Shown: positions 43,878-53,205, counted from the stretch's first letter. The stretch: DNA of 64,000 bases from Nocardioides albertanoniae (GCF_006716315.1 NZ_VFOV01000001.1:1284501-1348500), one strand, 5' to 3'. Translations and numbers: made by a program. Notes: generated by a model not told the origin, from the sequence alone.

Positions 43878-44894
43878 TCAGCGTGCGGTGCGATGGACGA
43901 AGTCCTCGAGCGAGACGGTGATCTCGTCGCGGTTGTCGCGGTGGCGCAGGCAGTAAGAGGTCGGATACCACCCCGACTCCTGCCACTGCGCGGGCAGCTT
44001 GAAGTCGTGGCAGGCGTCCTCGGTCTCTCCACCACGCATGCGGTCGAACCACTCGTGGGTGACCATGGCCTCGTAGAAGGTGACCTCGCCGTTCCAGGTG
44101 CCGTAGATCCAGGTGTGCGTGAACGGCTCGCCGTTGAACTCCGGAGCGGTCGGATCCACCAGGTGGTTGCCCATGGCGGGCTCGATCGCGTCCATGTCCG
44201 TGTAGTCCGGGGCGAGGTACTCGGCGGCCGGCATCACCTTGGCGAGCTCGAGGTCGTCGCAGTTCATCAGGTGTGCGCACGGACCCGGCCGGATCGCGAC
44301 GCGCTCGACATCGGGCTTCACGTAGAAGTGCACGTCGAAGTGGGGATCGCCGTAGACGTCGGGCGGCGGGTGGCCGCCGGGGTTCCAGTTGCTCAGGACG
44401 TACGTGAACGGGGTGTCCACGTCCTCGCGGAACTGCCGACCGAGGTCGAGCTGCCGGGCATGGCCGCCGGCGCACTCGGTCATCTCGTCGATGTGCCCGT
44501 CGCCGTCGACGTCGTAGCAGGTCGTGCCGTCGTGGGGCGGGTGCTGCGGCAGCCCGGAGAGGCTGCCGTCGGACAACACCAGCCCGATCGTCAGCGGTCG
44601 ATCGCCGACCGACTGGCTGTAGGCCGTCAGCACGCCGTCGCCGAACCTCTCCGACTCGCCGCGCTCGGCGCAGGGGCCGCGGTAGGACGCGGTGGTGGCG
44701 ATCAGCAGGTCCACCAGCTTCTCCGGCACCCGCAGCGATCGCTCGCGGTCCGGCGCCTGCGTGCTCGCGAGGCAGACCCAGGTGAGATCGGAAGAGGTCG
44801 GGGCGGTGGCAGATGCTGAGCCACCCGCGGCGGTCGTCGCGGCGAGAGTGGCAGTCAGGGCGAGGGCGGCAATGAGCTTTCGGTGGAGAGCCAT
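43878..44894 (-). CDS. Secreted protein, TTHB210/DUF5602-like
   Basis: The 338-residue protein has a clear Sec signal peptide (Lys at positions 6, hydrophobic core to residue ~22, AxA cleavage near SASA). The mature part has several cysteines and the segments DPHFDVHFYV, MGNHLVDPTAPEF and FTHTWIYGTWNGEVTFYEAM, which resemble the TTHB210/DUF5602 fold. The conserved His/Glu residues suggest a metal site. The gene follows the SARP regulator gene by 29 bp in the same direction. Function is unknown. Confidence 0.75.
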   Translation of the reverse strand: MALHRKLIAALALTATLAATTAAGGSASATAPTSSDLTWVCLASTQAPDRERSLRVPEKLVDLLIATTASYRGPCAERGESERFGDGVLTAYSQSVGDRPLTIGLVLSDGSLSGLPQHPPHDGTTCYDVDGDGHIDEMTECAGGHARQLDLGRQFREDVDTPFTYVLSNWNPGGHPPPDVYGDPHFDVHFYVKPDVERVAIRPGPCAHLMNCDDLELAKVMPAAEYLAPDYTDMDAIEPAMGNHLVDPTAPEFNGEPFTHTWIYGTWNGEVTFYEAMVTHEWFDRMRGGETEDACHDFKLPAQWQESGWYPTSYCLRHRDNRDEITVSLEDFVHRTAR

Positions 44895-44923
44895 GGATGC
44901 CTCCGGGTGATCGAGTGTGTTCC

Positions 44924-47608
44924 TCAGAGTGTTGCCGAAGGCACTTTCAGGGCGCTTTCATCGGTGGTCCGCGATCGTGGTGGCGGGACCACCGCGTCCA
45001 AGCAGGCCTCGAGGCCGGTCGCGCACTCGGGCGTCTCGATGCCGTGCTCCTCGGCGAGGACGGCGGCCTGTCGGGAGCAGACGAGCGCCGCCGATGTCCG
45101 CCCACGGCTGTGGTGGACCGCGGCCAGCTCGAGCAGCGCCCGGACCTGGACGGGCCGGTGACGCTGTCGTTGGGCCACCTCGTGGGCCTCGGTCAGCCAG
45201 CGGGCTGCGTCGTGGGCCCGGCCGCCGAGGTAGTAGGCGCGAGCCAGCGGGAGGAGCGTGAGCGAGGAGACGTCGATCGAGCCGGAGCGGTGCGCGTCCG
45301 AGACCGAGTCGGCTGCTGCGTACGCCTCGGAGGCGCGTCCGCTCGCCGCCAGGGTCTCGGCGAGGAATGCCGTGGTGGTCGCGCGCAGTGCCGCCTCCGG
45401 GTGGTCGTCGTGGATGCGGAGCGCCTCGCGCAGCAGCTCGCCGGCGGCGTCGAGCCGGCCGAGGCGCAGCTCGCGGACGCCGAGGGACCGGACGATGATG
45501 CCCTCTGCCTCGCGGTCGCCGAGCGATCGGGCGGCCTCGCGTGCGCTCGCGTGCAGATGCCCGGCGATGTCGTCATGTCGCCCCAGGTCGAGGTAGGGCC
45601 ACAGCATCAAGGAGAGATCGATCGGATACTCGGGGATGCCGAAGTCTGCGATGCACAGGAGCTCGGAGCGTCGCGCGTCGAGCCACCTCAGCGCCGTCGC
45701 GCACATGTCCAGCGCGGCGGCACGACCACTCTGCCCGGGTATGGAGCGGCGAACGGCCTCCACCGGGTGTATCAACGAGGCGGCCCGGGCGATGGTGTCG
45801 AGCCAATAACCCAGCAGGCGGTCGTGGGAAGCGGCCTTGTCGTCGTGCAGGTTGGCCAGGTCCTCGGCGTACGCCTGGAGCAGCGAGTGCAGGGCGTACC
45901 GATCCGGTGCGGCGCGCCGGGCGAGACCGAACCGAACGAGCTCGTCGAGCAGCCCGCGCATGCCCCCGAGGCCAGGCGCGTCCAGCAGGGCAGCGGCTTG
46001 TTGAGCGTCGAGGTAGTGGTGCGGATGCCTGCACCGGAACCCGCAGAGCCGGAACAGGCGCGCGGCATCAGGACTCAACCGTTGGTAGGACCAGGACAGG
46101 ACTCCTCGGATCGAGGTGTGCACGTCCCCGGTCTCGAGCAGATCCAGATGCGATCGCTCGGCGTCGAGCTCGGCGACCAGCTGAGCGATGCCGGGGCGGT
46201 GCTGACCGTGGAGGCGTTCGGCGGCCACCCGAAGGGCCAGCGGAAGACCCGCGCAGTGCTCGACCAGCCGGGCGGCTGCTCCGGTGTCGGCCAGGTCAGG
46301 GGCGAGCGAGGAACGCAGCAGCGCGAGCGACTCGTCCTCCGACAGCGGCCCGAGATCTAGACGGTGGGCGCCCTGGCTCGTGGACAGGCCGGAGAGTGCG
46401 CCTCGGCTGGTCACGATCACGAAGCAGGATGTCCCGCCGGGCAGGAGAGGTCTGACCTGGTCGGCGGCGAGGGCGTTGTCGAGCATGATGACCAGTCGGC
46501 GGTCGTGAGTGAGCGTGCGGAACAGGGCGGCGCGTTCGGAGAGGTCCGGCGGGAGGGTGGTGCGTCTCTCCCCGAGCGCGACCAGGAAGCCGGCCAGTGC
46601 GGTGAAGGCGGGCACCGGATCGTCGGGGCTGAAGCCTCGCAGGTCGACGTAGAGCTGACCGTCGGGGAAGTCCTCGCGGTGCTCGTGTGCCCAGGACGTG
46701 GCCAGCGCGGTCTTGCCGACGCCGGCCGTGCCGGTGAGCAGCACGAGCCGCGCCGTCATGCCCGGCACCTCGGCGAGAACGCCGTCGAGCACGTCCCGTT
46801 CGGGTCGCCGTCCGACGAGCTCGCCGGGCGGAGCAGGGAGCTGAGCCGGTCTGAGGAGCGGCGCCTGCGGGCGCGGCGCGACCTCGGCGTCCTCGCCGAG
46901 GAGGATCCGGCGCTCGGTGCGCTGCAGCTCCGGGCCGGGTTCCAGGCCGAGCTCGTCGAGCAGGTGGCGGCGAGCCGCGTGGTAGACCTCGAGCGCCTCG
47001 GCCTGGCGACCGGCGCGATGCAGCGCGGTCATCAGCAGGGCCTGGAGCCTCTCCTGCAGCGGGTGTCGGCGAGCCGCGTCGGCGAGGTCGGCGACCACCT
47101 CCAGGTGGCGACCGCAGTCCAGCTCGGCCGCGTAGAGCTCCTCGAGCGCCATCTGACGACGCTCGGTCAGGAGCTGCGCGTGACTCCAGAGCTCGCCGAG
47201 GTCGACCCCTTGGAACGGGGTGCCGCGCCACAGGGCCAGCGCCGAGCGCAGCAGCGCGGCACGCTCGGCCGGGTCCGCGGTGGTCGAGGCGCTGCGCACC
47301 AGCTCGAGGAAGCGGTCGCTGTCCAGCTCGCCGTCCTCCACACGGAGGACGTAATGACCGTCGGTGTGGGTCAGACGGTCGGGGACGTCGAGCGACTTGC
47401 GGAGGCGGTGCACGGTGACCTGGAGCCGCTGGAGACTCACCTCCCGCGGGTGGTCGCCCCAGATGGCGTCCAGCAGCAGGTCGGTCGCGACCGGCGCGTT
47501 CGCGCGCGCGAGCAGCACCGACAACAGCCCTTGCCGGATGGGCGCGGGACCCGGAAGCCGCCGCCCGTCGGCGACGATTCGCACCGGACCCAGGACCTGG
47601 AAGTCCAT
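44924..47608 (-). CDS. SARP-family regulator with NB-ARC ATPase and TPRs (AfsR-like)
   Basis: This 894-residue protein has an OmpR-type winged helix at the N-terminus (residues 1-90), a bacterial transcriptional activation domain (95-245), an NB-ARC NTPase with Walker A LTGTAGVGKTAL (about 290) and Walker B RLVIMLDNAL, and a TPR-rich C-terminus from about residue 610. This is the AfsR layout, usual in Streptomyces secondary metabolism. I chose the ATG at 47608, with GGAGG about 8 nt upstream, over an earlier in-frame GTG. The downstream gene is a secreted protein, a possible target. Confidence 0.9.
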   Translation of the reverse strand: MDFQVLGPVRIVADGRRLPGPAPIRQGLLSVLLARANAPVATDLLLDAIWGDHPREVSLQRLQVTVHRLRKSLDVPDRLTHTDGHYVLRVEDGELDSDRFLELVRSASTTADPAERAALLRSALALWRGTPFQGVDLGELWSHAQLLTERRQMALEELYAAELDCGRHLEVVADLADAARRHPLQERLQALLMTALHRAGRQAEALEVYHAARRHLLDELGLEPGPELQRTERRILLGEDAEVAPRPQAPLLRPAQLPAPPGELVGRRPERDVLDGVLAEVPGMTARLVLLTGTAGVGKTALATSWAHEHREDFPDGQLYVDLRGFSPDDPVPAFTALAGFLVALGERRTTLPPDLSERAALFRTLTHDRRLVIMLDNALAADQVRPLLPGGTSCFVIVTSRGALSGLSTSQGAHRLDLGPLSEDESLALLRSSLAPDLADTGAAARLVEHCAGLPLALRVAAERLHGQHRPGIAQLVAELDAERSHLDLLETGDVHTSIRGVLSWSYQRLSPDAARLFRLCGFRCRHPHHYLDAQQAAALLDAPGLGGMRGLLDELVRFGLARRAAPDRYALHSLLQAYAEDLANLHDDKAASHDRLLGYWLDTIARAASLIHPVEAVRRSIPGQSGRAAALDMCATALRWLDARRSELLCIADFGIPEYPIDLSLMLWPYLDLGRHDDIAGHLHASAREAARSLGDREAEGIIVRSLGVRELRLGRLDAAGELLREALRIHDDHPEAALRATTTAFLAETLAASGRASEAYAAADSVSDAHRSGSIDVSSLTLLPLARAYYLGGRAHDAARWLTEAHEVAQRQRHRPVQVRALLELAAVHHSRGRTSAALVCSRQAAVLAEEHGIETPECATGLEACLDAVVPPPRSRTTDESALKVPSATL

Positions 47609-47618
47609 CTGAACACCT

Positions 47619-47639
47619 CCCACAAATTGCCATTGTGGG
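47619..47639. promoter_or_regulatory. Inverted repeat before the SARP gene (CCCACAA-N7-TTGTGGG)
   Basis: A perfect 7-bp inverted repeat overlaps the Shine-Dalgarno region of the SARP gene. It may be an operator or an RNA hairpin limiting translation. Confidence 0.5.
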
Positions 47640-47691
47640 CATGGTAAAGATGCAGCGCAACGGCAATATCCGGGCCCCGGGGGCGGGTTCG

Positions 47692-48321
47692 TCAGACAGC
47701 CACAGCGCCCACGGCCAGCGACAGGTAGATCCCGGCGCTCGCCCAGCCGAGCCGCCGCCGCGCCCGTGTCGAGGAGCGCAGCCGCCGCGACATCCGGCTG
47801 GCCAAGATGGCGTACGTGCCGTCGCAGAGCCCGGCGATGAGCACGAAGATGACGCCGAGCACGGCGACCTGCAGGGACACCGAGCCGCGCCGCGGATCGA
47901 CGAACTGGGGCAGGAAGGCGAGGAAGAACAGTGCGGTCTTGGGGTTCAGCAGGTCGACCAGCAGGCCGTCGACGTAGAACCGCCGACGTCGTGGCGGCAT
48001 CGCCGTCACCTCCTCGGTCCGCGGGCGGTCACGGACGAGCAGCGCCCGCGTGGCCAGCCAGAGCAGATAACCGGCGCCGACCCAGGTGAGGAGGGTGAAC
48101 GCCGTCGCGGACGCCCGCAGCAGGGCGGCGATCCCAGTCATCGACAACAGGACATGGACGGCTGCGCCGGTCTCGAGGCCGGCCATCGAGAAGAGCCCGG
48201 CGACCCGGCCGTGCTCGACGCTGCGCGTGACGACGTACACGACCGCCGGTCCCGGTATGAGCATCGTCACCAGCGACGCTGCCCCGAATGCGAGCATGAC
48301 CTCGCTGCTGAGCACGAACAT
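47692..48321 (-). CDS. LysE/RhtB-family amino acid exporter
   Basis: The 209-residue protein has about six membrane segments and the family motif MLIPGPAVVYVVTRSVEHGR near the N-terminus. LysE/RhtB proteins export amino acids or homoserine lactones. The start ATG 48321 is chosen; the longer frame adds a charged non-conserved leader. It stands alone between the SARP gene and the AurF-like gene. The substrate cannot be told from sequence. Confidence 0.87.
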   Translation of the reverse strand: MFVLSSEVMLAFGAASLVTMLIPGPAVVYVVTRSVEHGRVAGLFSMAGLETGAAVHVLLSMTGIAALLRASATAFTLLTWVGAGYLLWLATRALLVRDRPRTEEVTAMPPRRRRFYVDGLLVDLLNPKTALFFLAFLPQFVDPRRGSVSLQVAVLGVIFVLIAGLCDGTYAILASRMSRRLRSSTRARRRLGWASAGIYLSLAVGAVAV

Positions 48322-48450
48322 TGCTCTTCCCCCATGTCCAGGGGCCGTACGTCGGCCACCTGGACAGCCAGGTTGAGGGAAGGGGCTTACTTGTCGCTTA
48401 CGTCTCGATTGCATGCCTGACGTGGCCGGGGCCGGCCGGGGACGAGACGT

Positions 48451-49488
48451 CTAGGCGGCGATCCGTCCGGGCTCGCCCCGGAACCGTGCGGACCGCCCGC
48501 CGACTCCGAGCGCTCGCCAGGCCCACGAAGTCAGCGGCGTCCGCAGCCCGATGTTGTCGAAAAGCATGCGTACGTCGGCGAAGAGGTGCTCCCGGAACGC
48601 GGTGGCGTCAGGGCCGGAGCCCCAGACCTCCCGCACGACCTCGTCGGGCATGCCCATCAGCTCACGATCGGCGCGCGAGGGGATGATGATCGCGTCGGCG
48701 CCGATGCGCATCGCCAGGGGCGTGAGGAGGCCGAGCGCGAGCCGGGAGACCGGGTTGAGCGACGGCGCGTGCTCCTCGAGCCAGGCGTGGGCGAAGCCGA
48801 TGTGCCGGGCCTCCTCGGCGATGTGGATGGCCATGATCCGGTCGAGGAGCGGGTGGGTGCCCCCGGAGCGCATGACCTCCTTCTGCACGTGGTCGATCGG
48901 CTCCTCGCCGGCCAGGATGATGGCGAAGAAGAGAGCCGGGTAGAGCCCGCCGAGGTGGCCGACGAGCGGGATGGAGCGCATCAGCCAGCCGGGTGCGCCG
49001 GAGACGTCGGGGCAGACCCGGTTGGTGAACTCCTGGAACATCTGGATGTGGTGGGTCTCCTCGGTGAGCTCGTGCATGAAGTAGCGGAACTCGGGGTCGC
49101 CGTTCTCGACGCTCATCAGGAACTGGGTGCCGCCGAGCAGCAGCAGCTGCTCGAACTGCGAGCCGGTCTTCACTATCGCGGTGAGGCGGTGGCGGCCGAC
49201 CTCGATCTGCCGCGCCCTCGGCAGCGACTGATACCAGGGGTGGGCGCCGAGGAGGTCGAGCGTGGGCAGGATCCAGCGCTCGTCGTCCTCGGGCACGGCC
49301 ATCTCCGGGGCGTCCCAGTCGACGTCCTTGAACGCGTTGAAGTATTTCTCGACCGACGCCACCGACAACGTACGCAGCGTGTCGTCATAGCCCTGGCGGC
49401 CGTGCGTACGGGGAGCGATCACCCGCGCCGGGGTGCCGGCGACGGCGCCCACATAGCTACCGATCGAGCGAAGTGTCTGCACAACCAT
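48451..49488 (-). CDS. AurF-like diiron oxygenase
   Basis: This 345-residue all-helical protein has the diiron ligands of the AurF family: Glu in SQFEQLLLLGG, Glu and His in ELTEETHHIQMFQEF, Glu in ILAGEEPIDHV and Glu/His in HIAEEARHIGFA. AurF oxidises p-aminobenzoate to p-nitrobenzoate in antibiotic synthesis, but most homologues have unknown substrates. The ATG at 49488 has a perfect AAGGAGG 5 nt upstream. It is transcribed leftwards from its own promoter region next to the DUF2470 gene. No biosynthetic cluster surrounds it. Confidence 0.83.
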   Translation of the reverse strand: MVVQTLRSIGSYVGAVAGTPARVIAPRTHGRQGYDDTLRTLSVASVEKYFNAFKDVDWDAPEMAVPEDDERWILPTLDLLGAHPWYQSLPRARQIEVGRHRLTAIVKTGSQFEQLLLLGGTQFLMSVENGDPEFRYFMHELTEETHHIQMFQEFTNRVCPDVSGAPGWLMRSIPLVGHLGGLYPALFFAIILAGEEPIDHVQKEVMRSGGTHPLLDRIMAIHIAEEARHIGFAHAWLEEHAPSLNPVSRLALGLLTPLAMRIGADAIIIPSRADRELMGMPDEVVREVWGSGPDATAFREHLFADVRMLFDNIGLRTPLTSWAWRALGVGGRSARFRGEPGRIAA

Positions 49489-49570
49489 CCGAGCCTCCTT
49501 GCGCGATGTTGATTCATCACCAAGGTACATGGGATTTGTGTCCCGGGAACAGGCTCTGGGCGTGTCCCGC

Positions 49571-50236
49571 TCAGCAGATCTCGGCGGCGAGCGCCTTCCG
49601 CACGCCGGTGATCAGGTCGTCCGGTGTGCGGGCCCGGCGGTCGAACGTCGTGCGCGCGGTGTGGGCGCCCCGCTCGTCGACCCACTGGAACTCGAACCCA
49701 TCGGCACAGAGCCCGGTGATCTGGGCGGCGAGGATGCTGCCGACGGAGGCGTACGACCTGGTCGCGACCGCGTCGCGGAGGTCGTCGCCGTGATGGTTGT
49801 TGAGGTGGTCCTGGTTGCGGTGGAGCACGCCGTCGTTGAGGTCGAGGCCCGGGTCGGTGAAGGCGTCGAGCGGGATCGGGGAGGCCTCGCCGCTGGGGCG
49901 GATCAGGATCACGTTGGCGAGGTCCATGACGACCTCCTCCCACTCCGTCTCGCAACAGGTGCAGGCGTCGGTACGCAGCCACCGCAGCGTGCCGGTGAGC
50001 CGGATCGTCTCGCGCTCGCCCAGGGCGCCCTGCAGGACCAGCACGACATGGCTGCCGCGACGTCCGGCGTACGCCAGGCGCTGGTCGGGCGGGCACAGGA
50101 AGGTGGGGCGGCCGCCGTCGTCGGCGAAGCCCTGCATCTCCAGCTCGTCGGTCGAGTAGGGGATGCCGTCGATCACCAGCGTCCCGTCGCGGGGGCACGA
50201 CAGGATGTTTCGGGCTGTGCGTGCGGTCGAGTGCAT
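49571..50236 (-). CDS. DUF2470 / HugZ-like haem-related protein under an iron box
   Basis: The 221-residue protein has an N-terminal FMN-binding-split-barrel-like part (about residues 8-120, with a CTCCE cluster near residue 93) and a C-terminal DUF2470 domain (HLNNHHGDDL, then the ADGFEFQW strand). This arrangement resembles HugZ-type haem oxygenases and haem-utilisation proteins. GGAGG lies 5 nt before ATG 50236. A perfect DtxR/IdeR palindrome begins 9 nt upstream, so the gene should be made when iron is scarce. Haem breakdown or iron release is the likely role, by inference. Confidence 0.82.
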   Translation of the reverse strand: MHSTARTARNILSCPRDGTLVIDGIPYSTDELEMQGFADDGGRPTFLCPPDQRLAYAGRRGSHVVLVLQGALGERETIRLTGTLRWLRTDACTCCETEWEEVVMDLANVILIRPSGEASPIPLDAFTDPGLDLNDGVLHRNQDHLNNHHGDDLRDAVATRSYASVGSILAAQITGLCADGFEFQWVDERGAHTARTTFDRRARTPDDLITGVRKALAAEIC

Positions 50237-50244
50237 GGCACCTC

Positions 50245-50273
50245 CATGTTTAGGTAAGGCTTACCTAAACATG
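50245..50273. promoter_or_regulatory. DtxR/IdeR-type iron box
   Basis: The 29-nt element is a perfect 14-bp inverted repeat (CATGTTTAGGTAAG / CTTACCTAAACATG) around one base. Its core TTAGGTAAGGCTTACCTAA differs from the IdeR consensus TTAGGTTAGGCTAACCTAA at two symmetric positions. It lies between pobA and the DUF2470 gene. Confidence 0.9.
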
Positions 50274-50303
50274 CCTGCGGCCGATCGGGCAAGAGCGGGC
50301 CAC

Positions 50304-51479
50304 TCAGAAGCCGATCGGCAGGCCGGCGTAGTTCTCCGCCAGGCCCGCCGCGGCGTGCCGGCTCGAGGTCACCCAGCGCAGCTGGGAGAGCTGGAGCTGG
50401 GCGTCGAACGGATCCTCCGCGGTGTGCAGCATCGTGGTCATCCACCAGGAGAAGTGCGTGCAGCGCCAGACCCGGCGCAGTGCGGTCTCCGAGTAGCCGT
50501 CGGCCAGGCGCGAGTCGCCCGCGAGGAGAGCGGTGAGCGCCGGCGCGAGCAGGGCGACGTCGGCGACGGCCAGGTTGAGGCCCTTCGCGCCGGTCGGCGG
50601 AACGATGTGCGCGGCGTCGCCGGCCAGGAAGAGCCGGCCGTGGCGCATCGGCGTGGAGACGTGCGAGCGCATCGGGAGCACGCTGCGGTCGGTGATCGGG
50701 CCGGGCTGGAGCGACCAGCCGTTCTGGCCGTGCCCGAGGCGGGCGGCGAGCGCGTCCCAGATCTGGTCGTCGGACCAGGTGGCCGGGTCGGTGCCGTTGG
50801 GCACCTGGAGGTAGAAGCGCGAGACCTTCTCCGAGCGCATCGAGTGCAGCGCGAAGCCGTCGGGATGCCACGCGTAGATCAGCTCGTCGGTCGAGGGCGC
50901 TACGTCGGCGAGGATGCCGAACCAGCTGTAGGGGTAGGTGCGCTCCCAGCTCTCCCGCGCCGGGATCGCGGCGCGGCTGGGGCCGAAGGAGCCGTCGCAG
51001 CCGACGATCGCGTCGGCGACCACCTGCCGGGGGCGACCCTCTGCGTCGGTGAAGGTGACCGACGGCCGCTCGGACTCGATGTCGTGCAGCGCGGTGTCGC
51101 TGACCTCGTAGTGGACCACCTGCCCTGCGGCCCGTCGCGCATCGATGAGGTCCCTCTGCACCTCGGTCTGGCCGTAGACATAGACCGCACGGCCGACCAG
51201 GTCGACGAAGTCGAGGTGATGGCGCTCCTCGGGCCACTGCAGATAGATCCCGCGATGCCTGTCGGCCTCGCGGGCGAGTCGGTCACCGAGGCCGACCTCG
51301 GTGAGCAGGTCGACGCTCGACTGCTCCAGGATCCCGGCACGGATCCGGGCGGCGACGTACGCCTCGCTCCGGGTCTCCACCACCACCGACTCGACGCCGT
51401 CGGCGGCGAGGAGATGACTGAGCAGCATCCCCGCGGGTCCGGCGCCGACGATCACGACCTGAGTACGTTCTGCAGCCAT
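50304..51479 (-). CDS. pobA: 4-hydroxybenzoate 3-monooxygenase
   Basis: The 391-residue flavoprotein has the FAD motif VVIVGAGPAGM at the N-terminus, the middle GD motif region VGCDGSFGPSR and the second FAD motif LFLAGDAAHIVPPTGAKGLN, with the substrate region YLQWPEERH. It uses NAD(P)H and O2 to convert 4-hydroxybenzoate to protocatechuate. The start at ATG 51479 begins just before the FAD strand; an upstream in-frame ATG at 51509 is possible. No pca genes are near, so protocatechuate must be degraded by genes elsewhere. Confidence 0.92.
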   Translation of the reverse strand: MAAERTQVVIVGAGPAGMLLSHLLAADGVESVVVETRSEAYVAARIRAGILEQSSVDLLTEVGLGDRLAREADRHRGIYLQWPEERHHLDFVDLVGRAVYVYGQTEVQRDLIDARRAAGQVVHYEVSDTALHDIESERPSVTFTDAEGRPRQVVADAIVGCDGSFGPSRAAIPARESWERTYPYSWFGILADVAPSTDELIYAWHPDGFALHSMRSEKVSRFYLQVPNGTDPATWSDDQIWDALAARLGHGQNGWSLQPGPITDRSVLPMRSHVSTPMRHGRLFLAGDAAHIVPPTGAKGLNLAVADVALLAPALTALLAGDSRLADGYSETALRRVWRCTHFSWWMTTMLHTAEDPFDAQLQLSQLRWVTSSRHAAAGLAENYAGLPIGF

Positions 51480-51634
51480 GGGGGGAGTCAACTCCTCCTC
51501 CGGCCGCACCGGCCAGCCCGAACTTCCGCTCAGCGGAATGCACGATGACGGCCCGGCCGGGTCCGCGCGCGTCGTACCCTGACGGTCATCGACGGGCTCT
51601 GTGGTCAGGGACGAGCCGAACCGAGGAGAAGCCG

Positions 51635-52669
51635 TTGCCGTCTCGCAGTCTCGACTACACGCCGCTGGGCCGACGAGTGGGCCTCCGGGCGCGACTGGCG
51701 GCGATCGCGGGCAACAACCTGTATCTGCTCGGGATGACTGTCAGTGTGCTGCTCACCGCCGCGGGGCTGGCGGTGTTCCTGGTGCAGCTGATCACCGGGC
51801 ACGTGGGGGAGTTCGGCTGGTTCTGTCTCGGCTTCCTCGTCCCGTGCGGGGTGCTGGCGGCTGCCGATGGTCTGCGTCAGGCCGGTCGAGGTGGATCGGT
51901 GAGTGCGTTCGCGCGGGCCAACGGCCTGGAGGCGATCCATGGCACGACGGCGACCTCCTACGCCGGCTCGCTCTTCGCCGACGGCTCGCACCTGGTGCTG
52001 CACAGCGTTCGCACCCGCGGTGAGACGTTCGTCGAGGTGGGGGATCTGTGGCCGCTGGGCGGGGCGGCCCGCGCTGCCGACGGTGTCGAGGATCCCGGGT
52101 CCGCGGCCTACCCGGAGCGGCGGCTCTTCTTGCGGGTGAAGATGGGCTTCTCGATCAGAGCCGGGATGAGGGCGGAGGTCGTCACTCCGGAGCTCGACGA
52201 GCGGCTGCGAAGCTTCGCGGGCGCCTACTCGCTCGAGATCTCGGGCTCCGAGCTGACCGTCTTCGGCCGCCGCGAGCTCCGTCCGAAGGATCCGCTCCGG
52301 ATGGCGGAGGCGTTCGGCTTGGCGCAGCAGCTGGCAGAGCGGCTGGCGGAGGTCTCGCGAGACCGCCGTCGAGGCCGTGGTCGTGGCGCGGAGAAGGCGA
52401 ACGCGTCGGGGATCCCGATCCCGCAGCGGCACGTCGCCGACGATGCTGGCCTGCGGACGATGGGTGCGCTCAAGGTCATCGGCATCACCGTGGCGTTGCT
52501 GGTGATCGGCCCGCTGGCGATCGCGGTGTTCATGTCGGCGATCGACGGTGGGCTGCGTGGCCGGGAGGGTGTTGCCCAGGTCGTGACGCTGGTCGTGGTC
52601 TCGGTCGTGTGCGCCGTGATCGCGGGTGTCGTACGCATGATCACGACCCCGCGTCGACCGAAGAGGTAG
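51635..52669 (+). CDS. Membrane protein of unknown function
   Basis: I prefer TTG 51635 as start because GAGGAG lies 6 nt upstream; an in-frame ATG at 51545 overlaps the pobA promoter region. The 344-residue product has two membrane segments near the N-terminus (about residues 25-50 and 57-80), a soluble middle (about 85-250) and two segments at the C-terminus (about 283-305 and 315-335). I recognise no family. A basic tail (TTPRRPKR) ends the protein. Confidence 0.65.
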   Translation: MPSRSLDYTPLGRRVGLRARLAAIAGNNLYLLGMTVSVLLTAAGLAVFLVQLITGHVGEFGWFCLGFLVPCGVLAAADGLRQAGRGGSVSAFARANGLEAIHGTTATSYAGSLFADGSHLVLHSVRTRGETFVEVGDLWPLGGAARAADGVEDPGSAAYPERRLFLRVKMGFSIRAGMRAEVVTPELDERLRSFAGAYSLEISGSELTVFGRRELRPKDPLRMAEAFGLAQQLAERLAEVSRDRRRGRGRGAEKANASGIPIPQRHVADDAGLRTMGALKVIGITVALLVIGPLAIAVFMSAIDGGLRGREGVAQVVTLVVVSVVCAVIAGVVRMITTPRRPKR

Positions 52670-52677
52670 TTGCCGGA

Positions 52678-53154
52678 CTACCTCGGCTGGGCGCGGAGGT
52701 CGGCCATCGTGGCGGCCCAGCCGCCGTCTCGCCGGATCTGCACGAGCGCGACCGCGATCATGACGGCGGCGATGGCGAAGTGGATCACCGCGTCGGTGAC
52801 GTGGTCGGGCATGTGCAGCACCCACAGCACCCGCGGCGAGAAGAGCGCCCAGATCCCCGGGACGACGGCGGCGAGGGAGGCGCCGAAGAGGTAGAGCACC
52901 GACCACGAGGTGCGGCGGCACAGGAACAGGCCGGGCGCGAACATCGCGATGCCGGAGATCGCGTGCCAGCCGTTGAAGTCCATCGCCAGCACCTTCTGTG
53001 TCGGCGCATGGTGGCCGACCGCGAAGCTCGGCTCGGCGGCGAACCCGGCGGCCGACCACACGATGTTGACCGTGCAGATCACCAGGACCGCCCACTGGAC
53101 GAACGTCCAGCTCGCCGTCGCCACCTGCGTTTCTTGATAGATCGTTCTAGTCAT
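52678..53154 (-). CDS. Four-pass membrane protein, DUF4383-like
   Basis: The 158-residue product has four hydrophobic helices (about residues 17-38, 65-83, 85-108 and 118-140) and the stretch FNGWHAISGIAMFAPGLFL. It resembles DUF4383-type proteins of unknown role. It ends 8 bp from the convergent membrane-protein gene and is divergent from a TetR regulator, which is the likely controller. AT-rich sequence separates the divergent starts. Confidence 0.7.
   Translation of the reverse strand: MTRTIYQETQVATASWTFVQWAVLVICTVNIVWSAAGFAAEPSFAVGHHAPTQKVLAMDFNGWHAISGIAMFAPGLFLCRRTSWSVLYLFGASLAAVVPGIWALFSPRVLWVLHMPDHVTDAVIHFAIAAVMIAVALVQIRRDGGWAATMADLRAQPR
53138..53149. promoter_or_regulatory. Candidate TetR operator (TAGA-TCGT-TCTA)
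   Basis: A short palindrome lies at the very 5' edge of the 52678-53154 gene promoter, opposite the divergent TetR gene. With 4-bp arms the evidence is modest. Confidence 0.35.
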
Positions 53155-53205
53155 ATATTGACCATAGACCTGCAGTCCGACGGGCGCTACCGAAATAGAG
53201 GGCCG

